A DNA stretch of 64,000 nucleotides from Pochonia chlamydosporia 170 (taxonomy: Eukaryota; Ascomycota; Sordariomycetes; Hypocreales; Clavicipitaceae), in NCBI RefSeq assembly GCF_001653235.2, contig NC_035790.1:124001-188000 (forward strand), given 5' to 3'. Position numbers and translations under genes: made by a program. Below, piece after piece: positions 12,552 through 22,677 of this stretch. Below the pieces are notes generated by a model that was given only the letters and a program-made list of their open reading frames with translations, did not search any database and was not told the DNA's origin. Each line of letters begins with the position of its first letter. The first letter of the stretch is position 1.

Positions 12552-15500
12552 TCACGCCTTTGGGTCAACCACGAAGTCAGTCATGTTCATATCACATGAC
12601 AATCCCTTCTGTGCCGCGATTGCCAAAACTGTTGGCACAAATCTTGACAAGTGCAGTGGCAATGCTCTCCGGGACTGTTTTATACGAAGGAGCAATTCCA
12701 AGATGGTTTGCAACTGCCATCCTGTCAAGTTGTCCAACTGACACCTTATCTCTTCCCTGGAAATCTGAGTAAAAACCCACAAAGTGTCAGCGTCTGAGAG
12801 GGCTTCGTAAAAGGCGCCAGCCACGATAACTGCCCATGAATTGGTAAATTCATCACCCCCCTGCTCCGCTAGTAGGGAGGCAGTCATCAGCATCAACTTT
12901 ATTTTAGTCACTTCCCTGTGCCTAATCCTGTAAAGCAGTTCGTTTGACCAACCTTCCCTTACACAATCAAGAGTCGGCTCCTTAAGTTTTCCACACATGA
13001 GCTCCTGAACCCTGTCTAGCCAATGCCCTTGAAAAAACCTGGCTAAAGGTACGTCGTTGGCTGCCAGGGCAGCCATATGGAGAATAAAATAGCTACAAAC
13101 TGACTCAGAGGCTTCGCTTGTCTTGTTCTCCATCAGTAAATTCCTCCAATCTGCGAAGACTCTTTGGAGCATCCTTTGGGCGATATCTAAATACCCATTT
13201 TTGAGGCCATAACGGAATCCTTGTATTATATGGTTCGCCATAAGCTCTACGACGTCTCGAAATCCCATGCTGATTGCTCTTGATCCTCCGAGAGAAATCA
13301 TCTGGGCAAGCAAACCAAGAAACGACTTATCGCTTTTGCAAACCTCCCATAGGGGATATCTCCACGCAATGCGCATTAATACCTCGCACGACTTAGAATG
13401 ATTCCATGTGATTCGTAGAGCATGATCCAAAACCTCCAGATTTCGCTGTTTTATAAATATGTCAAAAACCATATCGGATTCGCTCGCCTCGTAACTCCGT
13501 AGCCGATGGAAAAGAAACCTCTCAGAAACCCCCCTGAATGGCTTCAACTTCAAGAATATGGACAGAGCAGGGATAATAGGTAGATAATACCTGATTTGCC
13601 TGTTATACGCCAGGGAAAAGAGTGGAACTTGAAGTTTAATAAGGTTTTCTGCCTCCTCTTCAAATTGGCGACGACCTGCACGATACACTGGGAAGGATTG
13701 TAATATACTCTGAGGTCGGTTTATCTGAATTGACCTGACTCCGCTTTGAAGTAGCAATTTTGTGATGTCTTTAGATCCACTTCTTAGGGCCAGCAACAAT
13801 GGAGTGTTACCGCTATCATCTTTTGAGTTGACTCTGGCACCATTTTTGATAAGAAAAGGGATCACACCCCCATGTCCCCCTTTAATTGCTAGGTGGAGAG
13901 CTGTCATTTTGCGATTGTCCACTGCATTGATGCTGGCACCATTGTTAAGCAGCAGGCCTATAGTCTCCACATGGCCTCTGTCAGCTGCCCACAACAACGG
14001 GGTTCGGCCGTAGGTGTCCTTTTTGTTTTTTGGGTATCGAAAGCGTACATTGTCTCTCTTTTGTACAATTTGCGCTGCTAATGAGGTGATACCAAAGTAC
14101 GCCGCTAGGTGCAGGACTGTCAAGGATTCTGGTACCTTGCCATATCGGCGACTAGCCCAGTAATAACTCCACCAAATGCTGCGGACTTCAGATTTGTCCC
14201 GGAAGAAAGATTCTGAAATGTCATGGATGCCCGGCAAAATATCTGATGCCAGTCTCAGATGTTCTGGCCAGTAGAGCGCAGCATATTCCCATAGTGGACA
14301 AGACTGGACCGTGCCGGAAAGCTTGGATAGATTGTGAGCCTCTTCCATGCATTCCAAGCACCTTTTTGCTAGGATTAGGTGCTTGTCTTTCGTGATAAAA
14401 AGCTTCTCAATGGCTGGATCATGAGGGCCATCAGTCTGTAAATACTCCTTGGCTGACTGATGCACAAGATGGACAACTTTGCTCTCAACTCTTAAGAACA
14501 TACCACATGATTCGAGCCGAAATTTCAGGATGTCTTCAGTGCTTTGCGTGCTGGTGTCTTCAATTTTGGCTGCTGTGGCCAATTCTGCCAAGGTTAGGGG
14601 TCTGCGCGAGAGGACAACCCAAGAGATAATCAATGCAACATTCTGGGGGTCTTGAATATCATAAAGCATCCGTCTGTAGAGTCCACTTAAATCCTTAGGA
14701 ACTGCTGTCAACGTATATTCCACTTCTGAATGGCTCTTCCCCTTGAGGTCTTCGGCCACAAAGCCTACCCATAGGAACGTCCCATGAGCCCCATCCTGCA
14801 AAGTTTTCCTCACTCTTTCCAAAGTATCTTTGGGGAGTTCGTTTTCAGCGCTGAGCTCTTCAATCTTGTAGGAAATATATTTGTCAACATCCCTCCCAAC
14901 CTCCTCGTCTGAGTCAGGATCCAGCTTGACGCGAGGAAAGTCTCGCAACAAACCCTCTATCCATTTTGGTCTTACTCGAGATAGGAGTATTAAATTGAAG
15001 CGCGTGTGTATCGATGGCCTCGCAGGTTCTGAGAAAAAGCCACTGAGCTTCTTGAGAAACTGCTTAAGCGAGGCTTCTTCACATTCGTCCAGACCATCCA
15101 ACACACAGAAGATCGAACCAAGATTCGCATCTCGAAGTATGGAGACAAAAATATCCCAAAGAGGAATCATATGAGATACCGTGTATTCATTTCCCCCAGG
15201 GCCTGTGAATCCTTTGCGAAAGAATTCGAGAAGATAGCAGCGTTGCTGAAGAAGCTGATACAACAAGCCTCTTAGTATTGCTATGGCTGTATTGCGCTTC
15301 TCATTCTTACCGTCGCAAAAGTAAAATAAGAGGGTTCCACCTCCAGTCCTTGCAATTTGTTCAAGAACTTGGGTTAGATATATAGCAAGCATTGTTTTTC
15401 CCTTACCAGGCCCACCAGATACCCAGAGGATTTGCGAGTCCGGGCCTTGCAACCACTCTGAGTAATGATTGTTGTGGATAAACCATTCACAGGTTCCATG

Positions 15501-16532
15501 AACTCTTCGTCCCTTTACGTCAATTAGGTCGTCCCTGTCGTCCTCTGGTTTGGTCAGCAGCAGGGCATCCAGAACCTTGGTTAAAAATGACGTGTCCACC
15601 GTCTCTTTGACGTTCTGAGGCTCAGGAATCAGGGAAAGAAGTTCTTTGGCGTATGCTGCTGCTGCTGCGGCGGCGTAGCCTTGCCAGTGTTTGTTTTTGT
15701 GCGAGTCTGCATAGTCTGAAACCCCCCGGATGACCAGGCACGGCAAGCTGTCCATCAAGCCAGCAGCCTCCATCTCAAAACAGATAACATTGTGCTTCCG
15801 AGCCAATCGATCACGAGTAACACCGTGCTTCATCACCTGGTTGCCCGATGCAATAACACCGTAGTGAACCAAAGGCTCGTTCGTTTTTCGTGTGGTTCGA
15901 ACAATGAGTTTGCTTCGATCACAAGCGGTACAGGTGTCCGCGGCGGTAGTGTGGTCATAGTTAGGTTGAAAAAGCTTGTCCTGCCCCGGACCGGGAGAGT
16001 AAAATTTGCGATTTTCATCTCCCATTTTGGAGAGATAGTAAGTTATACGGGAGTAGCCTTGCATATGCTTGGATCGCAAAGTTGCGATTCCCTTTAATAG
16101 TACTGGTGGTGGCTTATTCAGAACCCCTGAAGGTTCCAAACAACAACCTCTCACAACTTTGCCGAAATCGTACGGGACTACCCCACTGGAGTTTGCGGAG
16201 GGGTGGCTAACCACAATGTCTCCAAGGCGAATGTCATTTTCGTGGCTAGGCACCCCTCCGGCAATGCCCACCATCAAACAAAACCGTATAGACCGGAAGG
16301 TTGACAACAACTGCGATACCACTTTTGCCGCAGAATTCGTCCCATAGACGCCTGAAGGTAAGCAGACAATAGCCACATTGTGGTTGCCGACATTGCCGAG
16401 AGTGTAATTATTATCATCACCCGGGTTGTTGGGGGGTAGACTCCCATGGACATTATCCAGCAAGACTTCGGCGGCTGCCCTTTCAACAGGGAGAGCGCAA
16501 ATCCATGCGACCGTGTAATCGTCGTATGACAT
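12552..16532 (-). CDS. PNP-NACHT-ankyrin NOD-like receptor (STAND protein)
   Basis: A single 1,326-codon frame from ATG at 16,532. Residues about 7-300 form a purine/uridine-phosphorylase-like (PNP_UDP) domain: WICALPVERAAAEVLL at the start, VGIAGGVPS, then FEMEAAGLMDSLPCLVIRG. A NACHT NTPase follows: Walker A GGPGKGKT near residues 372-380 and Walker B FCVLDGLDE near 470. Ankyrin repeats lie at about 810-940 (GRTPLLWAADRGHVETIGLL, TALHLAIKGGH, NTPLLLAL). The last about 380 residues are unassigned. In fungal NLRs the N-terminal domain is the effector, NACHT the ATP-dependent switch and the repeats the sensor. PNP_UDP domains in this position are thought to act on nucleosides or nucleotides, linking these proteins to heterokaryon incompatibility or defence. 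The ankyrin units are few and divergent, unlike the TPRs of the other receptor. The frame is intact. Confidence 0.9.
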   Translation of the reverse strand: MSYDDYTVAWICALPVERAAAEVLLDNVHGSLPPNNPGDDNNYTLGNVGNHNVAIVCLPSGVYGTNSAAKVVSQLLSTFRSIRFCLMVGIAGGVPSHENDIRLGDIVVSHPSANSSGVVPYDFGKVVRGCCLEPSGVLNKPPPVLLKGIATLRSKHMQGYSRITYYLSKMGDENRKFYSPGPGQDKLFQPNYDHTTAADTCTACDRSKLIVRTTRKTNEPLVHYGVIASGNQVMKHGVTRDRLARKHNVICFEMEAAGLMDSLPCLVIRGVSDYADSHKNKHWQGYAAAAAAAYAKELLSLIPEPQNVKETVDTSFLTKVLDALLLTKPEDDRDDLIDVKGRRVHGTCEWFIHNNHYSEWLQGPDSQILWVSGGPGKGKTMLAIYLTQVLEQIARTGGGTLLFYFCDGKNEKRNTAIAILRGLLYQLLQQRCYLLEFFRKGFTGPGGNEYTVSHMIPLWDIFVSILRDANLGSIFCVLDGLDECEEASLKQFLKKLSGFFSEPARPSIHTRFNLILLSRVRPKWIEGLLRDFPRVKLDPDSDEEVGRDVDKYISYKIEELSAENELPKDTLERVRKTLQDGAHGTFLWVGFVAEDLKGKSHSEVEYTLTAVPKDLSGLYRRMLYDIQDPQNVALIISWVVLSRRPLTLAELATAAKIEDTSTQSTEDILKFRLESCGMFLRVESKVVHLVHQSAKEYLQTDGPHDPAIEKLFITKDKHLILAKRCLECMEEAHNLSKLSGTVQSCPLWEYAALYWPEHLRLASDILPGIHDISESFFRDKSEVRSIWWSYYWASRRYGKVPESLTVLHLAAYFGITSLAAQIVQKRDNVRFRYPKNKKDTYGRTPLLWAADRGHVETIGLLLNNGASINAVDNRKMTALHLAIKGGHGGVIPFLIKNGARVNSKDDSGNTPLLLALRSGSKDITKLLLQSGVRSIQINRPQSILQSFPVYRAGRRQFEEEAENLIKLQVPLFSLAYNRQIRYYLPIIPALSIFLKLKPFRGVSERFLFHRLRSYEASESDMVFDIFIKQRNLEVLDHALRITWNHSKSCEVLMRIAWRYPLWEVCKSDKSFLGLLAQMISLGGSRAISMGFRDVVELMANHIIQGFRYGLKNGYLDIAQRMLQRVFADWRNLLMENKTSEASESVCSYFILHMAALAANDVPLARFFQGHWLDRVQELMCGKLKEPTLDCVREGWSNELLYRIRHREVTKIKLMLMTASLLAEQGGDEFTNSWAVIVAGAFYEALSDADTLWVFTQISREEIRCQLDNLTGWQLQTILELLLRIKQSRRALPLHLSRFVPTVLAIAAQKGLSCDMNMTDFVVDPKA

Positions 16533-17277
16533 GATTGCTACTAAAGGGCATCGATAGCTGCAAGAAAGGCATCATGTGAGCACTTCCATCCATCCACTAT
16601 CGCAACCGATATAGACCCAAGTCGTCCAAATCTCACGCCACGTCTTAAAACTGGGCAATTTGATATATGGTGTATCACTGGATAAATATAAGTAGAGAGT
16701 ATCTGAGTTTTTCTTCAAACGTAACTCGCCTATGTAGAGCTTAAAAGTCCCTGATAACAACCGAGGCAGGCTCTCATCGAAGGCGAAAGCCTGGTATCAC
16801 TGGAAGGTGCGTGTATTAGGTCCGCTTTATACAGAAAAGGATTATCACCTAGAAGATTGGCATCGTCTAAACGGCATGACGTGAGGGACAACCGAGGGGA
16901 AGTTGAGGGAGAAAACACTCACTGCTTAAATCTACAGATACGAGAAGCTCCACTTACCAGTGGCGTTATATTGGCAACATCGACATGCTCCAGGAATTAA
17001 GTCGTTGGGTGGGAACGGGACAGACGCCAGTGGCTTGGTGCCGATCATTATGTCTCGGATTGTCTTGTCAAATAGGGTTAAATCCGAGCGCCTAGACCGC
17101 CATTAATCATCATCGTCCCATCTACACACCACAAGCTGAACACCGGCTGGTGGTACACACTAGCATCACATGTTAGCTGCGTAGCTGACCCGCCTCTCAA
17201 GCCAGGACCAGGCAGTAAGACTGCTGCCGAAAGTTTAGTAGACTTTATCATGTTCGGACCCCTTGAGTAGATATTGC
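16533..17277. other. Upstream region of the NACHT receptor, nothing recognised
   Basis: About 0.75 kb between the receptor start and the solo LTR. No convincing TATA or repeat was identified. Confidence 0.45.
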
Positions 17278-17335
17278 TGTCACGTTATGAGACTCATAAT
17301 TAGCTACGGCACTTTATGTAGTGGAACACAGTGTA

Positions 17336-17522
17336 ACGGGCGTGGCCCGTGTCTATTCAACAATAGGGTGCCTCCATATTGTCTATCTAAAACTAAGGAG
17401 AAAGGGAAAGATCAGAGCTCGAGGCTCGCCTCGAGCTCGTGGTCAAGTAGTCGTTGAGACTAAGCGAAATAACCTAATTACAGACCTGGCAGAGCCAGGT
17501 CTCAGATACCGGGCGTAGCCCG
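17336..17522. repeat. Cluster of four perfect hairpins
   Basis: Four short inverted repeats follow one another: 17,336-17,350 (ACGGGC/GCCCGT, loop 3), 17,415-17,438 (11-bp arms GAGCTCGAGGC, loop 2), 17,482-17,502 (9-bp arms AGACCTGGC, loop 3) and 17,510-17,522 (CGGGC/GCCCG, loop 3). The first and last are near-copies of each other. They lie in the part of the LTR that the shorter copies lack. Confidence 0.8.
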
Positions 17523-17687
17523 TGACACACAGGTAGGCTTCGTGGTGAAAAATTGTTGTTCATTTTTTGTCCTCCTTCTTGTCCAGAGGGATTCACGTCA
17601 TTTATCTGAGTTCAGAAGCCTAACTACCATCCTTGATAAAGTTCTAGGTGGCTGGCTAGCCTCTAGTCTCCTGATATCTATGATTTA

Positions 17688-18696
17688 GACAGTCTTTAAT
17701 GGGACGCACCCAAATCTCTATTCGGACGCACCCCCCCACATTCAGCCACAGCAGTCTCCGATAATGGCCCGGTCAAATTTGCTGCAGGTGATGTCCCCAG
17801 TATTTCCACCGTACCAGCAACTACTTACAGTGCATGAGCAGCACTGTATTATGCTTACCCAGGCAAGCCAGGTTGACTTCCTACCTTAATCCGTTGCAAC
17901 TACAATGCTATCGCAAACCTTTTCCTTTTCCCCCCACTTTTTCTGTCCCTTCGCAAGCAAAATCTCCGTTATTTTATGGTCCTCCCCCACACCTGGAGAA
18001 TGATGCTGTTTAGCTGCATTGGCCTTGCGGACCTCGCCCTATGTCCCTTTGCCTGTTGACGAGTAAGTCGAGTTGTGACTCTAGCAGAAACCTTGCGCCG
18101 TTTTCGCAAAGGCTGTTGTTGGTCTGGTAGGTCAGCTGCGTCGTCCTCGTCAAGAGTTGATCCTAGTTCGAATTGAGAGTAGTTCCGTCGCGCTGACCTG
18201 TTAACGCCACTTCGTGTTGACTCTCGAGGAAAGCCTGGGGGAGGCGCCATAGCCAACATTAAAAGAATCTTATCGACTACTTGTAAAGCTATTGTATTCA
18301 ATACACGGCGAATTCACATATTTCCATTCTATTAACAGGGTTTTGTGGCTATTTGCAGATTGGCGCTTCTGTTCAAGTCAAGATCTAGGACTTCTGCATG
18401 TCTCGAAGTCCTAGCATCTAGACCGCAGTCCTGCAAGAACTACTGGGACGTTTGCTACCCACTGATAACTGACGATCCGTGGTTCAGAAGTCGAAGAGGA
18501 ATTTCTATCACCTCAGCAGTGGTTAGTTGGTTGGTTTTGAGAATCGCGACAATCACAACCAACACTGAACAGTTTTGACGTCGATGGCTTGGGTCCGCGA
18601 AGTCGGAGGCCATGTGGCTGAAGCTACCTCAGGTGTGGCTAAATGTGGGGGGGTGCGTCCAAATTGAGATTTGGGTGCGTCCCATTAAAGACTGTC
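17688..18696. mobile_element. 1,009-bp TIR DNA transposon with 8-bp target duplication
   Basis: The ends are near-perfect inverted repeats of about 60 bp: left GACAGTCTTTAATGGGACGC..., right the same in reverse complement with only a few mismatches. The element is flanked by the exact 8-bp direct repeat ATGATTTA (17,680-17,687 and 18,697-18,704). It interrupts a solo LTR, and 11,095-11,290 shows the uninterrupted sequence. An 8-bp duplication fits hAT-type elements, though the long TIR is unusual for that group. No transposase is present. One 96-codon minus-strand frame (ATG 18,259 to 17,969) rich in Arg/Lys with an acidic patch is the only notable frame, and its reality is doubtful. Probably a non-autonomous element. 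Confidence 0.9.
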
Positions 18697-18770
18697 ATGA
18701 TTTAATGCATCCGGCAATTACTCCAAATCTGCTTGTTCAATCAACAGAGGCAGTCTTATCCGACAATTGC

Positions 18771-19847
18771 TTCTGTTGTGAGCGCAGTGACGCATTCGAC
18801 GTCTGACAAACGATTCAACCCTCCACTTTATACTTTGGGTGTTGACACCTTATGATCTTACACAAGCCACCAACGAGGCCTAGTATTACGAATACGAAGC
18901 GGACGAAGTTCGGTCCAGGTTTATGAAAGCTGAATGTCGCCGACGGTCTGCTAAGTTCGAGCAGCTATTCGGTTGAAAAATACGCCGTGTGTGAAGACCC
19001 ATCTTCCGTTCAACCCCCGCACAATGAACAATTTTATTGAGAGTCTAGTAGCCATGCGCCTCACATTAAGTACCCTTCGACATGGATCCAAATCCGAATG
19101 CCCTTTCGGCAGCCGCGGGTAGCTCTGGTGAAATTTCATTATGGCCCGTCAGAGGCGCATCAAGCAACCCTGGGCACTATCACTTCAGTATCATCAGTAT
19201 TACAGCCCGGTGGCACTGACCCTCAAGGACAAAACACAACCTACTTATCTGTTTTTGAAACATTAGAGCTTCCACGTGTCTGTGGCCTGGAGACTCATTC
19301 TTCTACAACAGTTTGCCACGGGAATTAGGAAGGTTCTGCGCCGCCATATCCCATTTTCAATACCATCAGCCGTCCCAGATAGGAATTAGGTTGAACACAA
19401 TTGGTCCACCACAGAGGGAGTGCTGGATAGCTACGGTTTTATTTCGTACAGTCTCATATGAAGCTGAAACAGCCCCAGGACCCGGGTTCATATGAGACTG
19501 CAACTTGCACAGTAGCGTAAGTTTCAGTCGGTTCATAAGCTTCATATAAGACGGCCTTCTGCTCTACAAGGTAACCCTAACCAATATTCTTCTCTTACCA
19601 ACTGATTACAACCTTAACCAAAATTTACTGTCAGTCATGTATTTATCGGCCACAAACAGGTTCAGCTTCGGATAATGAAGTCAAATATTTAGGCATCACT
19701 CCTCAGCGGTGCGTGGCGGTTCGATCAGCCAGCAGAGAAAGTCTCCCCGCCCGACAAGAACGCACAGAGCATCGATAGGTACAATCATCAGTTTTTGACC
19801 TCAATAACGAACCACAACCACGGTATTAAACCGAATGATGCGTCGTA
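18771..19847. other. Intergenic, one spaced palindrome
   Basis: Only the inverted repeat at 19,449-19,500 stands out; no gene is supported. Confidence 0.4.
19449..19500. repeat. Spaced perfect inverted repeat
   Basis: Fourteen-bp arms CAGTCTCATATGAA (19,449-19,462) and TTCATATGAGACTG (19,487-19,500) surround 24 bp. A partial third copy of the arm (CTTCATATAAGAC) lies near 19,550. It could be a foldback remnant or a protein-binding palindrome. Confidence 0.7.
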
Positions 19848-20262
19848 AATTTGTTAGATTGGCGGGAATATGCGACCAAAGCGGCTAAATTCATGCTGTG
19901 GCATGGGGCAGTCTGGATGTGTCACGTTATGAGACTCATTGTTAACTAAGCTTCTTTCACAAAATCATTGTTCTTGTTGTTCTTCGTGCTGCAGACTCTG
20001 TCTGCAGCTGCCTTTTTAATACTAGAAAACTTCCCTTCGTCCGAATCTGTTTTTCGGTTAAGTTTAGTCATGATAACCGACAGTATGAAACCAGCAATTA
20101 CACCAAGTTTGCTTGTTTTATCAACAGAGGCAGTTTTATCCGACAGGATGGTAGTCAGCAAAAGATGTCCCCGCCCACAAGAAATTGAAGAAGGAAGAAG
20201 AAATCATCAGCTCCTGAATGAATAATTCAATATTCTGTTAATTACTCCCATCGTGAGCCAAG
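19848..20262 (+). repeat. Diverged dispersed repeat C, copy 2, interrupted by a solo LTR
   Basis: It matches 3,297-3,495 on both sides of the LTR at 19,920-20,145, so the first copy gives the empty site (CCTGGACGAAGGGTAGC against GTCTGGATG...GGATGGTAGTC). It shows nested insertion order. Confidence 0.65.
19920..20145 (+). mobile_element. Solo LTR, family L, copy 4
   Basis: A 226-bp element starting TGTCACGTTATGAGACTC and ending TTATCCGACA, flanked by the exact 5-bp duplication GGATG (19,915-19,919 and 20,146-20,150). It is almost the same length as the 10.6-kb copy but in the opposite orientation, and is inserted in repeat C. Confidence 0.88.
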
Positions 20263-20274
20263 TGATCTATCGTA

Positions 20275-20950
20275 AATTTAGCAAATCTAACACAACTCCT
20301 GCATTGTTAGGGCTATTTTAAGCTGCACATCAGCCATCAAACTATCAATTTTGTGTTTGTTTATGTGGCCGACCTATTACTGTTCATGTCAGACTAGTAA
20401 ATCTGCCGTCAATCGAATTCTGAATATTATACTATGAAGAGGCTAACCGCGGGATTTTTGAGCTAATATCTGTTGGCCGCCCACTGCAGGCCAACACACT
20501 TAGTAGCCCTGTTGCCACAACCTCCTGTCAACCTGCCCTAGAGTATCCAGAAAAATGTGCCGTATAGCTCTGTAGCTCTGTAACGATCGGTGAAGAGGGC
20601 GACTCACGTGATTATTAGGTTTACCAGGCTCCAACGAAGCATAGTCCTTCTCATCCATAGTGTAATAACTAAACCGACCTAGCAAGTTGTCTAAGCGCTG
20701 GCTTCCTACGACTGGACTGTCCGGACTATTTCGTGTCTGGCGTTAAGAGGCCTACGTAATTGTTTACCCCGCTTCAGCAAGTCGGAACCGCAATTTTTAG
20801 TGAGATGCATTCGGCCGGAATTCGGCAAGCCAGCTCTGCGCTAGTGTCAGACATGCATTTACTAGTCCAGCGCCTTTGGGAGGGTGTAGTTGAGCCTTTC
20901 ATAGATGACGATCTTGTCAGAATCACGGTGTGGATACTTTCACAAAGGCG
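20275..20950 (-). repeat. Diverged dispersed repeat AB, copy 2 (inverted)
   Basis: The reverse complement aligns with 3,853-4,550 over its length (CTGACACTAGCG, TGCCGAATTC, GGACAGTCCAG, CTTAGACAACTTG, TTGACGGCAGAT, TGCAGCTTAA). A 61-codon minus-strand frame at 20,500-20,685 overlaps the frame seen in copy 1. No terminal structure or target duplication was identified. Confidence 0.65.
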
Positions 20951-22677
20951 TCACTGTAAAATTGAATGAGTGTGTAGGCATTCGCCCAGTGTCTTCATTG
21001 TTGTCTGTTCTGTCCCATTCTGCTTGATCTTCCATTCTCCTGTTTATGCGCGTAAGCGTGTTGCAAGCGACACACCCCCATTATGCACTTAACCGGTATG
21101 GAGCAGGATTATGCACGACTTTTAGTGCAACAGATCTCCGTGTAATAGCGGGCGCGGACTGGTGGGTCCGTGGACTATTTCCGAACTAAAGGCTTGGCCC
21201 TTTGTAAGCCTTTGCATCCAGTACGACAAGGGCAGTGTCAGCAGAAAATATGGTTAATGTGACAGAAGCACTAAGGCTGGTTTTAAACTTTGATTCTACA
21301 CCCACCCTTAGTAGCATGATGTAAGCCAAAATACGCAATTATCTGTACATTAAATAAAAGAGAGAGCGCGGGTGCCTATTTTGCGTTATGTCCAAAGCTA
21401 ACATTGTTTACGGCCGACCCTTGCTGCCTGGCTGCACACGTAACGAGACATTAACTACAAAAAATAACGACTATTTAAGGTACTGGGGAGAAACCGGTTT
21501 TCACAAATGGGCCATCATGGAAAGGCTATTGCTGCCACAGAGTTATTCGTCCAAGTGAGCTCCGCATGCTGCGTTATTCTGCTGCCTGTTATATCTAGCA
21601 CTGTCCTCCATTCGCCGAGGTGCCACGTAGGATTGCCTCCCCATCTTACAGAGTTATAGTTTCGGGGGCGCATCCTTCGCGCCATTCCGACTGGACAGAC
21701 GCTTAGAATTGTAGACGTACTCTTGTAACCCTATCACACCTGCAATATTTTGCAGGCTACAAATAAGTTACACGGTGGGCAAGCTCAAAGTCGATTGTCT
21801 CATCTATCTGAAATGGAGTATGGCTTGCCACTAATTAATGAAAGGATCCCTTCGGCTCTGGGAGATGTATTAGTCTCTCCATCCCTTATTGTCCTTGCAT
21901 TCTCCTGTATCTTTATGTATAACTAGAGTAGGGCCGTCAAAGTCAAGGGGAGCCGCCTTGGCACCAGGGTGTTATTCCATAATCACAATAACCTATTCCG
22001 ATTCCAGATCAGTGTTAGGGTCGTCCGTTCCCTAGCGCCGTTTCGTCCAACCTGGATCCGTTTTTCTGTATGATGGGGTTGGCTATTTGGCGTCCACGAT
22101 TGGAGCTCAGTGAGGAGACTCCTGCCTGAGCTGCCACTTGATTCTTGGCCTAGGTAACCTCTGGAGGTAGTAAAGGTAGGCGGGATACTGAGCCTGGGAA
22201 GATTGGAGTTCGTGGAACAAAGTCAAAGAAACCCGAGTGGCAGTCGGAGCGTTGGCCGGCCGCAAGATTGCCAATAGTATAGAGGAAATAAAAAGATGCC
22301 TTTTGCAACTAACTAGATAAAAGAACCTTCATTTAGTGTACCCCGCTCTGAGTTCTGTCTGGTGGTGTCCCTTCAAAGCAAACCACACCTTGTGGTCGGA
22401 GCCGTGAGGCGCGGCTGAGTGTTCCGTATCTGCGTATGTATTACCTGTCGAGATTATTAGGCGGTGCCACCTACTGTAGTTGTCCAGATTGCTGATTCCC
22501 AACCCACAAAGCTGCTGAATTCATATACCCGCAGCATTTCGATGGCCACAGATACAACCAATGCTGCAGAAGCACGGGAGATGGGATGAAATGCAATACA
22601 CGCACACTCTGGCTAGAGTAATATGAACGAAAAATTTCGAGGCAGCACATTCCTTGTCAATCACGAGCGCCGTTACA
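20951..22677. other. Intergenic upstream of the TPR receptor, nothing recognised
   Basis: About 1.7 kb without coding frames or repeats I can support; the last few hundred bases should contain the receptor's promoter. Confidence 0.4.

Larger units (their letters stand above)
17278..18765 (+). mobile_element. Solo LTR, family L, copy 3, long form, split by a nested element
   Basis: It starts TGTCACGTTATGAGACTC and ends CTTATCCGACA, flanked by an exact 5-bp duplication ATTGC (17,273-17,277 and 18,766-18,770). The 1,009-bp TIR element at 17,688-18,696 sits inside it; without that and one target-site copy the LTR is 471 bp, about twice the other copies. The extra length holds a cluster of perfect GC-rich hairpins (17,336-17,522). 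Confidence 0.85.
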
